Source: Tulasnella sp. 424
Taxonomy: Eukaryota > Basidiomycota > Agaricomycetes > Cantharellales > Tulasnellaceae
Length of the DNA stretch: 64,000 nt
Direction of reading: 5' to 3'
NCBI GenBank assembly: GCA_019633425.1
Contig: WSUB01000195.1
Location: 1 to 64,000 of the forward strand
Shown here: one piece after another, positions 13,501 to 24,199 of the stretch
Layout: each line of letters starts with the position of its first letter
Numbering within the stretch: the first letter of the stretch is position 1
Made by a program: the position numbers and the translations under genes
Notes under the pieces: model-generated
What the model was told of the DNA's origin: nothing
Seen by the model: only the letters and a program-made list of their open reading frames with translations
Databases searched by the model: none

Positions 13501-13800
13501 TCCCCGATAAACAGACCCCCTAGCAGGCGCTCTCTGAAGACGGACCACTATTTCTCCTTGAAAGAACAATAGGACCAAGACGAATAGCCGAGCAAGGGTT
13601 CGATGATGATTTGGAATATTTCCCCTATAGTGCAAGGCCGATGGGAAGCCTCGGATTCTCACTCCAAACCCTTTCTTACTTCTGAAAACGAAAGCTCATG
13701 TCCAACGCGGTCTATATGGAATCACGTGCATACGCGTCTTCTTGTTTACTCTTGGGCAAATCACGATCACAACAACAGCGGACTTCCAAATCAGAGGACA
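10540..13800 (+). repeat. Degenerate long repeat, copy 3, abutting the RING/RRM gene
   Basis: The third copy of the left-flank unit; its right end (13695-13800) is the region directly upstream of the RING/RRM gene. Equivalent blocks lie at 7610-7715, 8860-8965 and 2460-2575. It contains the best-preserved short ORF (10673-11071). Between 11.1 and 13.6 kb I see only broken similarity to copy 2 and no supported gene. Confidence 0.6.
10673..11071 (+). CDS. Hypothetical protein, short repeated ORF (copy 3)
   Basis: A 132-aa open frame starting MSRSDRVVRV, about 130 bp downstream of a TATATATCT stretch. Its partner at 3477-3869 differs at many residues but keeps the frame and the blocks SPVDPPEP, YPVFLQS, EPAPNHEGNGSQE and VRVPRRGA. 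No domain recognised. The downstream sequence to about 11300 is also conserved between copies, so the transcript, if any, may continue through further exons or a 3' UTR. Confidence 0.3.
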   Translation: MSRSDRVVRVATPLPHGDSSVHIAPAPSPVDPPEPNAQRTSGSRRLYPVFLQSLVQAITSIVHRCAQRLVVPLEPAPNHEGNGSQECRRSQLQAETKSNETASIPFFFRPGRTSEPVVRVPRRGAERGAIFN

Positions 13801-13917
13801 TTTAAGCCCCCCAACCCTCACTCTCTCTTCTCTCCTCTCAACCACCCCCCCCCCTCTCTCTCTATCAACCAGCTCTCGCCCTTCAAAGACAACAGCAGCA
13901 TCAAAAACAGACTCCCA
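13690..13917 (+). promoter_or_regulatory. Upstream region of the RING/RRM gene
   Basis: The segment 13690-13805 (CAACGCGG, ATGGAATCACGTG, CATACGCGTCTTCTT, ACAACAGCGGACTTCC) is repeated, diverged, at about 2455, 7610 and 8855. It is followed by a strongly pyrimidine-rich tract (about 13815-13870), a common feature of fungal core promoters. The first ATG in frame with the gene is at 13918. CACGTG at about 13725 is a palindromic E-box-like site. Promoter function is inferred. Confidence 0.45.
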
Positions 13918-16900
13918 ATGTCGTCTCAACCTTCTTCGCCCATCAACACCACCTCGTTCGCCGCGCCCAAGACGCCCTCAGCCTCCACCACCAGTCCGAC
14001 CATACGTCGGATCATGTTCAGTGCCAAGTCGACAACCTCCAATAACAGCTTGGACACGTTGTCTCCATTGACGTGTTCGCCGTTCACGCCCTTCAGCGCT
14101 CGCGATCGTTCGGCGTCCCGTGTTTCGTCGGCGTTCAACACGCCCTTGCTGCTCGACGACTTGCCCACCACTACTACGTTGAAACGCGCTCCCAGTACTA
14201 CTGCTACTGCTTCCTCTTCTTCCAAAGCTGACTTTTCTAATAATTGGAGAGCAAAGGCTTCTCCGTCTGCTGGTGAAAATGGTGAGTGCTGGGGAGTTGG
14301 TTGACGTCATTGATTTCGCCCTTATCGTCTTCCCTTTTTAAAAGCACCTACAGCCTCACCGCCCTTCCTACGTTCGCCAGCTTTCGTCTCAAATGATCGT
14401 CGACTTCCTCGTGCTTTGGTATCGCAGGCCTCGCCGTCAACGTCGACACTGTCATCCCCGAAGCACAGAGTGTCTGCTACCACTGCGACGACTACTGGAC
14501 TTGCTTCGCCCATCAAGTACTTCTCTCCCGCTAGTGGTACTACGCGTGTCACGTCTAGGCGCCGCGCTCCTCTTTTTAACCGAAGCAACCTTGAAGCTCT
14601 CACTGCCATCGTTGACACTGCTGCCGGTACGAAGGTATCGGAACGCGAAGACGTTATTATCGAAGATGATCCCGCTCGTACTGCTGCCTTTATTTCTAAT
14701 GTTCATAATCACCACAGCCTCCTCAACTCTTCTGACTCGGACTCCTTCATCCGCATGGACCGCGAAGTCCTCGTTCAGCCTCGAACTCTTTTCCAAGACT
14801 ACCTCTCTGCCAACAATGCCAACCGCGACGTCAACATGATGGAGGGAGTAGCGGTCCGAGCCACCTACTGCTCAGGTTGTGGTTCCGGCAGCAGCAACGA
14901 CGCCAACTTCACCCACACCGCCACGTCCTCGGCCCCTCCCGCAGTCACTCTCTCGTACCTCCAACCATGCCAGCACGCCATATGTCATCAATGCTTTACG
15001 GGAATGCTCAACATCGTCGGCGAGAAAGGACTAGAGTGCCCGATGTGTAAAGGACAGGTCACCAGTTTCGACGTCGTGAATGGTCATCACGGCAGGGACT
15101 ATTCGTATCTTTCGCCGTCATCGCCTGCAGCTCCTGCGGAGACCTCTCCTGCTTATCATTCTCCTGAGAGGAATTTTGCTACTGCGACGGCCGCTCTGGC
15201 CAAGACCAAGTCGAAGACTCCTACGTTTGCATCGGTGCTCAACGCCAAGATGAAGATGAAAGCTGCTGCCCTTGTAACTGCTGATGACGTTTTTAGCACC
15301 TCAATTCCTTCTGCGTTTGCCTCTGGCGGTGATACCTCTTCGACCGCAGCAGCACCTACGACTTCGACTGGCACAACCGACCTTCCGGTCCTGAGGATCG
15401 ACAACCTACCTTGGGTACGTCCAACTCCCGACCCGTCCGCTGCTCTTATCCTTCGCTTGCTGTCACTAACGACTCTTAAATCCTCCTTCCCGCGGCAGGA
15501 CGTAACACCCCAAATGCTCGCCACCTGGCTTCACCCAACCACACCTCACCACATCCACATCCTCCTCGAACGATCCACGGGCAAGACCCTCTCCCACTGC
15601 TTCGTCGAGCTGTCCACCCTCGCCGACGCTCGCACGGTCTTGCGGGAATGTCAGAACAAGATCATCGGCAGCGGGAAGCGGACGAGGGCCGTGAGCGTCA
15701 CGGTTAGCCGGCAGGAGGAGGTTATGGAGAATGTAGGCCCTCTGATCCCCGGTTAGCTCTACCCGAGGCTGACGATGGCACGTTGGGATTATAGGTTTTC
15801 CCCAATTGGCGAGCATGTTTCACTTCCACCTCACCTTCCGTCGACGGCCTCGACGCTCGTCAAGCATCGGAAGTACTCAAAGCTGGACTCTTGTCGTACA
15901 ACGAGCTTGATTCGCTTTTGCAGCTCATGCATAATCCTGACGTGAGTTACACGCCGTCGTTTTTCCCCTTTTCCACCTTTTTGCAATTCGTTTTTGGGGT
16001 GGTGCTGAAGTTCTTGGAACCTTTACTTACTTTTACTCCTCCCCCATCCGGCTTCCGAGCAGTCTCATTTCCTCAAAGTACCCACCCTCCCATTTTACGC
16101 CCTCGCCAGCATCTTGCACAAGTTCCCGGGCAGCGGGAAAGAGTCGAGCGGGTTGTTTTGGAGTTGTGCGTTGAGGGATCGGTTGTTTGGTATGGGCGTC
16201 TCAAATTTGGATTTTCCTTTTTCTTTTCCCCCTTTCGTGCTCGAATCGAAGCTGATTATCTCTTTTTGATGGGTTTCGTCATTGTTTTATTGCCCATTTA
16301 CCTCATCGTTTTCGGGTTGGGGATCGTCTTTGGCTTGGATTGCAGCCGTCGCAGAAGGTAGGTAACGATGCGAGTCCCGGACGGCCAGAGTCTACGATCA
16401 TGTCTGACTGATGGGCCGACGCGGATGGAAATTACCTTTGTTTCCAGCCGCAGTACATATCCTCTCTATTCGCGTATCGCAGCAAGATTGGGATTCAAAG
16501 TTGTTGGACGAGGTTGTCGTTGCCGCCATGAAATGCCAAGGTATGCCATCCGATGGTTGCCGCTACCGCGAACTGACGGATGGTGGCATTCGGTCCTCTC
16601 TGGCATATTATATAGCTTTCACCGACATGCAACGCCGACTCATCTCCATCACAGTCAACCTCGACTCATCCTACCCCAATTCTTCTGCCGACGAGTCTTC
16701 TCTCCCCGATGCGAGCGTCGCGTCGTCGGAGGTAGTGGTTACGCCTTCACCTTTTCGGCAGCTTTACGTCAACGATCTTGAAGTTCCAGCTGCTGTACCT
16801 TCGTCGGCGTCGACAATGGCGGGAAGATCTCCGTGGTATTCTCAGGTGGTCAATACCAGTCAGCTTGTATCGACTCGGCCTATAACCAAGCACGACGAGA

Positions 16901-17211
16901 ACAGTAACGACTCACCCAGCCCCTCTCCTCTTCCCGCCGGGTCCTCCTCTCACGCTCTTCCTATGACTTACTTTGGAAGATCCGCCCCAGGTCCGACCCA
17001 ATTCCATCATCCACAATTCCAACCTCACCACCAACATGGATCCGAACCACAGATCCTCGCTCCCCCTTCACCCACTATCGCTGCCTCAAGGAACAAGGTC
17101 AACAGTAACACCAGTCCAAGAACACTCTTTGAAGAAATTGGGGACGACGTGGGCGTGGATGCCGAGTTGGTCAAGATGGTCGTGAAGAGGTTGTTCGTCT
17201 CTCAGCAGTGA
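13918..17211 (+). CDS. RING finger and RRM domain protein
   Basis: Exons by splice-site reading: 13918-14281, 14345-15414, 15499-15732, 15795-15941, 16063-16189, 16346-16357, 16448-16540, 16616-17211; all phases agree and give 880 aa. The N-terminus (1-290) is Ser/Thr/Pro rich and probably disordered. A RING-type zinc site spans about residues 297-356 (CSGC, then CQHAICHQC, then CPMC). An RRM-like fold follows at about 468-560, starting LRIDNLPW and containing HCFVELSTLADAR. The C-terminus is Ser/Pro/His rich. By family this suggests an RNA-binding protein with E3 ligase potential; target unknown. The 12-nt sixth exon and the exon-7 acceptor (two alternatives 6 nt apart) are the least certain parts. 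Two introns (84 and 75 nt) are multiples of three and stop-free. Confidence 0.8.
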
Positions 17212-17633
17212 GAGGTTGGCGCTTTTCGGGGAGGGGGATGGAAGGTCTTCCGAGCGTTAGGCTCAGTGAGTAGTAACGGTCAGCTTCTTTTGCCTAATGG
17301 ACAATCCTGCGATGGTTGAGAGAGAGAACAATGTTTGGTGTGGTAAGGATCTTGGAGGTTTGGCGCGTTTCGTTCTATCGTCTTTTTTCGTCTCTGGTTT
17401 GGGCCTTGTCGTGTCGTTTTTTTATAGTTAACAAATCAAGTTATGAAATGAAATACGTCGTGATACACAGTGGTCCAACTCGGTCCTTCGAGAGAGTTCG
17501 TAACAAGGGCACCACCAACCTCCAGCAAACCTTCGGCTAGATCCGAAGCGAGACCTTCAAGGTTTGCCCTGACGTTCACAAATGAGCGTTCTTCTTTGAT
17601 TGGCTTAGTTTAAAGGATGAGCTGTGCATACTG

Positions 17634-19291
17634 TCAAGGACCATTCGTTTGGGCCATCCTCTCCAACCTCTTCCGGAATTTGACCTTGATCTTCATCGCC
17701 AACTCCATTGCATCCTCCACCTGCCACCACTCTGGCTCCCTTCTGAGAACCGACTCCGCAATCGTTCCAGGATAAGCGGTATCGCATCCTAGATTCAGGG
17801 CGGGGAGGTTGGTGCACAAGCTCGCGAGAAAGTGCCCTACGTCTTGGTTCTGGTGCCCGCCTCCAGGGATGGGGCAAAGTCCCAAATCGTACGCCTTCAA
17901 TTTAAGGAACTGATGCTCGGGGAACAGTTCGCCTTCGAATTGGACTAGATCTTCGTTCAGGTAGAGCGCGAGGTAAGTGAGTTCCGGGAAGGACTTGGCG
18001 AAGATGGGGAGCATGGTGATCGACAAGCCCACAGGGGACTTGACTTTTGGACCGGGAGACTGACATAACTTGAGCGTGCTCATGCAGGGCCAGCTGCTGC
18101 CCATCTCTTGAATCTGCGCTGCCGATGGTGGAACGAAGCTCGGGCCAGCTATCTCTAGGTGTTCGAGGCGTCTGCATGCGAACAGAGGCTCCAGATCCTC
18201 GATACTGAGGTAGTTGATACCCATCCCACTCTGCGTATACAACATCAGCGTCAGTTGCTCCAATTGTTCGCACGTCATGACCACGCGCGCCATGATGTTC
18301 TTGAGATCCACCGGGGACGCGATGGTAGGCAAGTTCAGGAGAAGGTACTCGATCTCGCTGGTGTGTTCCGACGTTCTGAACAGCTGGAAACACGTGTCGA
18401 CGTGCGCCGTCACGTTGAACGTGCGGAGTTTGGGGAGGAACTTGGTCGGTGATGCAGGGAAGTAAGGTTCCATGCTGGATTCGTCGTATGCGCTGCGCTG
18501 CGCCCAGTCCAGCATGATGTGCTTTAGTTTCGGCCTGGTCGCTGCCGCGCGGACGAGCTGCGGGGTCTGGTAATAAACAGGAATGTGGAGGCGCTCCAGA
18601 TTGGGCAAGGACGATACGAGGTTCGATACCACTTCGCTCAAGTGCATCGCTCGGATGCTCGTCGCGATGCCGAGGACTTTGAGGTTCGGCGTGCGGTAAG
18701 CGAGGGACTGCACGAGGTGGGAAGCTGCCGTCCGAGAGACGCCCAGCTCGAGCTCGAGCATGTCCAATTCGGGCCCCATAAATGCCAAAGCAAACATGAC
18801 CGAGTCCTCGTGCAAGAAGGTCCAGGCGAGTTCTTGAAGGTTCGGCAGCAAGGAGCTCCCGAACGGATGACGGTACAGCATCGCCGCTGCGGCTTCCGGG
18901 TCAAGCTTTGGGGTTTGGGCGGTCTCCACGTATTTTAGCTTGAGGACGTGCGTGGCGTAGTGGTGGAACCGGTTCCAGTCGGCGGTTGCAAGGAGTTTGA
19001 GCAAGTCCTAACCAAAACCGCGCATCAGCTTTATCAGACTCCCTAAACTGCGATAGGCCCCCTTACGTCTTTGTGAGCTTTGAATCCACAGAAGTACTCT
19101 ACGGGTGCCAGTAGTTTCAACAGCGGAAAGACCGAGTCCATCGATTTCCAAAGTTGGCTAAGAGCGACCTCGTTCCAGCGACGACAGACACGCGCCGCCA
19201 CTGCTTGAGTGGGTTTGTCGACCATCGACAGAATCATAATAAGGATATCCGTTACAGGAAAGGGAGTAACTTTTTTAATAACGTTAGCCAT
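17634..19291 (-). CDS. F-box/LRR-like protein (family I), intact
   Basis: Two exons, 19291-19067 and 19007-17634, with a 59-nt intron (19008-19066); 532 aa. The N-terminus (about 10-55: PVTDILIMILSMVDKPTQAV, then CRRWNEVALSQLW) is an F-box-like motif, which in SCF ubiquitin ligases binds Skp1. The rest has irregular leucine-rich segments (LPNLERLHIP, LKHIMLDWA, LPKLRTFNV, CEQLEQLTLML) ending near FPELTYLALYL, the usual substrate-binding part. It is the first of three related minus-strand genes, and the only one of the three with an undisturbed start and frame. Substrate unknown. Confidence 0.8.
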
Positions 19292-19669
19292 GTCATGATT
19301 CGGGTCGAGGCTTGGAAACTCGTACAGTACGCGCTTGTAAAGCTAGCCACCGTACTCCTTCGTCGTGCTCCTCGTTCTTCAGTCTTTGTAATCATTGTAC
19401 CGTTGGGTGAGAGAACGCTTTCGAGAGAGAAAGGTGGAAAGTTTTCTTCGAACCGCTGGTCGCGGTCCGATTTAAAACTGTTGATCAATTGAAACGGCTC
19501 TGACGTATCTGATTCCGCAAAATCATCGTATTTTTTCGAAGACCTCTCAGGCTCAACGGCTACGGAGAATTGTTTGAACATGCTAAATTTATCTTTTGGC
19601 CATATATACTTCGTGGCGCGATCAATACAGTTGATTCGGTAACAGCAGAGCGTCGAGGGAGATCCGAGT
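19292..19669. other. Spacer between F-box genes
   Basis: This holds the presumed promoter of the 17.6-19.3 kb gene and the 3' end of the next gene. A 109-codon minus-strand frame overlaps the start of the downstream gene in another frame. It has no support from similarity and I do not count it as a gene. A TATATA stretch lies near 19603. Confidence 0.4.
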
Positions 19670-21428
19670 TCAGGCTATAGCTCGACCAATCCTCTCCCAT
19701 CCGCAGACTTTTGTTCGCATGGCAAGGTCTAAGCTTCTTCCAACCTGCTTCCATTCCTGCCTCCGTGGTTCTTCCGATGAGGGTTCCTCACCTCGATACC
19801 AATCGGTACACTTCGTATCGATAGTAGGAGCTGCCAGGCCACACACGCTCGCTATCAGAAATCCGAGGTCTTCCAACCCGCCTTGAGGAAGAGGCGAGAG
19901 TCCCACTTGTAGTTTTTGCATGTTTTTGAATTGATACTGCGGATAGAGGTCTCCCGAAAACTTGATTATTTGGAAGACTTCGCCGGCGAACCACAATCCT
20001 AGGGTAGTAAGGTTCGGGAGGTGGTTTGCAAGTAGAGGCAGTAACGATATCGATGTGCCCATCCATGGAGGGATATCAAGACTGAGGTCTGGATCCGGGC
20101 AGAGCACGAGGCAATCCAACTTCATCCACGTTGCGCCGATCCAACGCACGTCCCCCTCTCTCAACTTGATTGGAAACGGATGGCCGATCTGAAGAAGCAC
20201 TAATTCTTTGCAGGGAGCGAGACCGTGTAGGGCGTCCACTTCCAATGCTTTCCCAGATGGCTCTGGATCTGCCTCCAAATCGGGAAATAGGTTAAGCTAT
20301 AGCTCGCGTAGTCTGGGGCAGGCTTCGCCAAGCAGACGAGTGAATGCGACGAATTCGACGGGGGTATTGTTGCAAGCGCTGTCCAAATACAAGCTCTTCA
20401 AGGCTTCGACTCGAGGAGAAGGTTGCAGGAGCTGGAAGGCCTTTGGGAGGGTTGAGTTCCACTCGAGGGCGCGCAACATAGGGAACGTATCCGGCAGGAG
20501 CTCCATCTGCATCCCGTCTTCATCGAGAGGCCCGGTGTCGTCCACCAGATTGAATATCTTCAGCCCCTTCAATCCTCCCGCTGCTGCCACAATATCCTTG
20601 GACTGGTAGTGGGGAGGGAGCGACAGCTTCGTGAGGTGTTGTAAGGATGAGATCCACTGCGACAGCGGGAGGCCAACGTCGCCAATCTTGTGACGGCTCG
20701 TTACGACGAGCTCTTTGATGTTGGGAGCACGGTGTTGCAGCCAGTCGAATAGAGGCCCAGCCTCTTCCTTCAACAGCTTAAGCTCCAATTCCATGCTCGT
20801 AATTGACGGTGAGAGAAACGGTGCCATCAATTGCAGACAGGAGCAACAGCAGGCGTTCAATTTTACCGTCCGGAGTTGAAGGAAGAGCGAGTCTCCGAAT
20901 GGATGGTTGGTGAACAAGGAGATATCGAGCGGCGGTCTTCTCTTGTGGAACATTGCTAAGCTTTCGGGCCCGATGTTGATACTTTTGACGCGTCGTGCAT
21001 AAGCCTGGAACTTGGCCCAATCGACGTTTTCATTTGGTTTGAAGGACTTTTGAACTCCCAGGTCAGTGTTAACGAGCTCCAGACTCCCAGACAGCGCGAG
21101 CAGACTTACACGTTTCTTCATCGGTTCAGTCCATTTCCTCGGTTTTACGTCAAACAAGATCTTGAAGAGTGGTGCGATCGAGTCTAAATGCTTCCAGAGT
21201 TGGTCCAACGCTACTTCCGTCCACGTACGGCACACTAAAGCCCACGAAAACAACCTCCAACTGAATCCATCAAGGAAAGTAAAAATTAGACTGGCGAGTT
21301 CCTGTATCGAGAAAACGTGATCTTTGTTTTTGAATTAGTTCAATGTCAGTCGAACCTTGATACGTATATATAGAGGAAAAGACGGTATAATATACCTGCT
21401 GCGCTTCGCCTACCCAATCTTCCTTCAT
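19670..21428 (-). pseudogene. F-box/LRR-like gene (family I) with in-frame TAG
   Basis: Exons 21428-21396, 21301-21110 and 21046-19670. The F-box (ELASLIFTFLDG, then ALVCRTWTEVALDQLWKHLD) straddles exon 2. Exon 3 aligns with the paralogue at 21823-23166 through the LRR-like part. At 20299-20297 a TAG codon interrupts the frame where the paralogue reads through (CPRLREL* here, CPRLREITLDLFPDV there). The same frame then continues, well conserved, to 19670. Ignoring the TAG, the length would be about 533 residues, close to the family's 532; with it, 324 aa. No intron can be drawn that removes only the stop. Probably a recent pseudogene or a truncated protein; a sequencing error is possible. Confidence 0.75.
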
Positions 21429-21822
21429 TTGCCCCACCCTTGATGACTGAGGGGTTCAGGCTACAAACTTCGTCCTCAATTTGATCAGTCATGGAAGTAT
21501 GAGCACGTTTGACCTCTCCGAGAAGTAGTGCAGATGTAGCTCTAAAGATTTAGTTGAGAAGATACCGTCCCGACCGCGGAGAAGGGGGGGGGGTGGCTGT
21601 CCGCTTGGGTTGGTTGAGTTTTGTTCGAGGGAGTTGACAAAACGAAACTCCGTCACGTGTGAACGTGCTCATTTCAAGCTCTCCGACGGACCCTTACTCC
21701 CGTCCAAGTTCATCCCAAAAGTCGGTCTCGAAATGTCGTTATTTTGAACATGCTACAATTCATCCTCGGCAATATATATACAGTCGATTTATGAACAACA
21801 GAGAAACAAGGGAAATCCTGGT

Positions 21823-23545
21823 TCAGGCTATCACTCCACCCATCCTCCTCCATCCACAGATTTTTATACGCATAGCCATATCCAAATTCCTTCGAACCTG
21901 TTCCCATCTCTCCATGCGCGGATTATCTCCGAGATATGGGGGACCATGTTTGCGGTCGCGGCTCACATCAATGGTAGGAGCTGACAGGTTGCACAGGCTC
22001 GCTAGCAGAGAGCCGAGATCTTGAATCTCACTTCGAGGAACATCTGAGAATCCGACTTCTAGCGTTTGCAAGTTTTTGAATTGATTTTGGGGATACAGAT
22101 CTCCTGAGAACTTGATTGCTTCGTTGAAGTCGAATAATAATCCTAGATGAGTAAGATTTGGGAGGGCATTTGCAAGCAGCGGGAGAACCGAGATCGAAAT
22201 GCCCGTCGGGGACCATCGTCCGAGGGGACTGGGGTTCGGACAGAGTACGAGACACTCCAACTTCTTCCACGTTGCACCAATCAAATGAACATCGTTTTCG
22301 TCCAACTTCGTTGGGAGTGGATGCCTAACCCGGAGAACGGCCAATTCTTGACAGGGAGCGAGACCGTCCAAAACGCCCATGCCCAACGGTTGCTCAGTCA
22401 AGAGTGGGGGTGTCCACACGTCTGGAAATAGGTCTAAAGTTATTTCGCGTAGTCGGGGACAGGCTTTTCCCAGACCTCGGGTAAATGCGAGGACCTCCGA
22501 AGTCGGGGGGTTGCTCCCGGAGCAGCTCAAGTGCAAGCTCTCCAAGGCCTCTACTCGAGGAGAGGGTTGCAGGAGCTGGATAGCGTTTGGGAGGGTTGAG
22601 TTCCACTCTAAGGCACGCAACTCGGGGAACGTATCCGGCTGGAACTCCATCTGCATCCCGTTTTCGTTGGGAATCCCGAAACCGTTCTCCGTCCTACTGA
22701 ATATCTTCAGCACCCTTAACCCTCCCGCTGCTGCCACAATATTCGTGGATTTGTAGTATGGAGGAAGCGACAGCTTTGTGAGATTTTGTAAGGATGAGAT
22801 CCACAGGGACAGCGGGAGGTCAAAGTCGTCAACTGGGTGATGGCTCGTTATGGCGAGCTCCTGGATGTTGGGAGCTGAGCCTTGAAGGAAATCGAATAGA
22901 GACCCCGCCTCTTCCTTCCGCGGCTTAATCTCCAACTCCAGCGTCGTAATTGACGATGAGATGAACGGTGCCATCAATCGCAGACAGGGGTAACAGCAGG
23001 CGGTCCACTTTACGCTCCGGATGTGACGGAAGTGGGGCTGGTTGGTGAACAAGGAGGTATCGGGCGGCGCTACTCTGCCGTGGAACAACGACAGGGCTTT
23101 GGACTTGATGTCGATACTTTTGACGCGTTGTGCATAAAACAGGAACCTGGCCCAATCGACGTTTTCCTTGGGTTAGACCCGCTTTTGACCTCGCAGGTCA
23201 GCATGAGCAAACTCTCAGACTTAAGCATAGCGCAAACTTACGCGTGTCGCCATCAGTTTAGGGCCCAATAAACCTTCCTTTGATTCCACGTTGAATAAGA
23301 GCTCGAAGAGCGGCAGGATGGAGTCGAGATGCTTCCACAGCTGGTCTAATGCTGCTTCCGCCCATGTGCGGCATACTAAAGCGCACGACGACAAGCTCCG
23401 TTTGCATCCACTGGCATCGAGGAAAGCAAAAATTATACTGGCGAGTTCCTGTATCGAGAAAACATGGTCTTTGTTTTTTTTTTAGCTCGATGTCAGCCAA
23501 GCCTTGATACGCATACATATAACAAAAGGGACGGGATAACCTACC
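21823..23545 (-). CDS. F-box/LRR-like protein (family I), start uncertain
   Basis: Exon 2 is 23448-23242 (ELASIIFAFLDAS, then ALVCRTWAEAALDQLW = F-box) and exon 3 is 23166-21823 (LRR-like, 447 residues). The acceptor equivalent to the one used in the paralogue would leave TAA in frame; an AAG acceptor 15 nt further on (giving ENVDWARF) avoids it. The exon-1 position (ending 23545, GTAGGT donor) has TCG where the paralogue has its ATG, and I find no in-frame start there. A frame starting MTSRAKGE at 23641 is in the wrong phase. It may use another start or be losing function. Its 5' half lies inside the tandem duplication and is copied at 37.8-38.2 kb. Confidence 0.6.
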
Positions 23546-23641
23546 TGGGCCGCTCCGCCTGTGCAATCTTCCTTCGACCGCGTTCGCTCCGGTGACCACG
23601 TGGTTTGGGCGAATAATTTCGCCCTTAGCTCGGCTCGTCAT

Positions 23642-24180
23642 CGAAAAGTAGGAAGAGGTCTAGAAACTCGATCTACGAGTTGAGTCCTAGGATCGCTGGT
23701 GATAAAGCGTTGTCTCTGGCGCGTTAGCTTGGTGGTTGTACAGGTTGGAATGTTGTGCTTAGGCGGATAGGTCCGGAACTGGAAAACCCACCACGTGCGT
23801 TTGAAACGCGCTCATTTCTGCGGTTCGCGAGAAGGCCGTGGAAGGGTTCGTTTTCTACCTATTCCTCATTGCGAGTCGTCGTATATGCTTGCTTTAACGA
23901 ATCAAAAATATATGTTGTAGATGAAATTTTAAGGATGACACGGGTAGACTAAGGGACGGACGATTGTCCCGGCAGCGCAGCTGACTGACGAACGTGACGC
24001 CGTCCTACAAATAGTCTTGTCAAAGAGGAAAAACCTTAGCACGCTTGACCCCCCGGTGACAAATGCAAACTCATCATCTAACATCGCGGGCTTTTGCCGT
24101 GCTCGCACGGCGTTACCTGTAGATTGGTGAATGTGACGTCACGTGGTGTCATAATTTGAGACCAGACCAAATCCCAACAT
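23642..24180. other. Spacer between the F-box gene and lipin pseudogene
   Basis: The region carries the presumed F-box promoter and sequence leading to the lipin remnant. It is paralleled by 38221-38690 in unit 2 (shared TATATGTTGTAGATG block at 23909 and 38484, and GTGACGTCACGTGGTGTCA at 24133 and 38682). No gene seen. The conserved TGACGTCA is a CRE-like palindrome, possibly a relic of the lipin promoter. Confidence 0.45.
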
Positions 24181-24199
24181 CATTCTTCGCATTCACTCA

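Noticed and set aside
840..13800. CRISPR array or LTR retrotransposon as an explanation of the left repeats
   Set aside because: Repeats are long, few and diverged, with no regular spacers. I found no reverse transcriptase, integrase or gag-like motif and no paired LTRs.
19252..19581. 109-codon minus-strand frame overlapping the start of the first F-box gene
   Set aside because: It would replace the F-box N-terminus in a different frame. The ATG at 19291 gives a standard F-box start.
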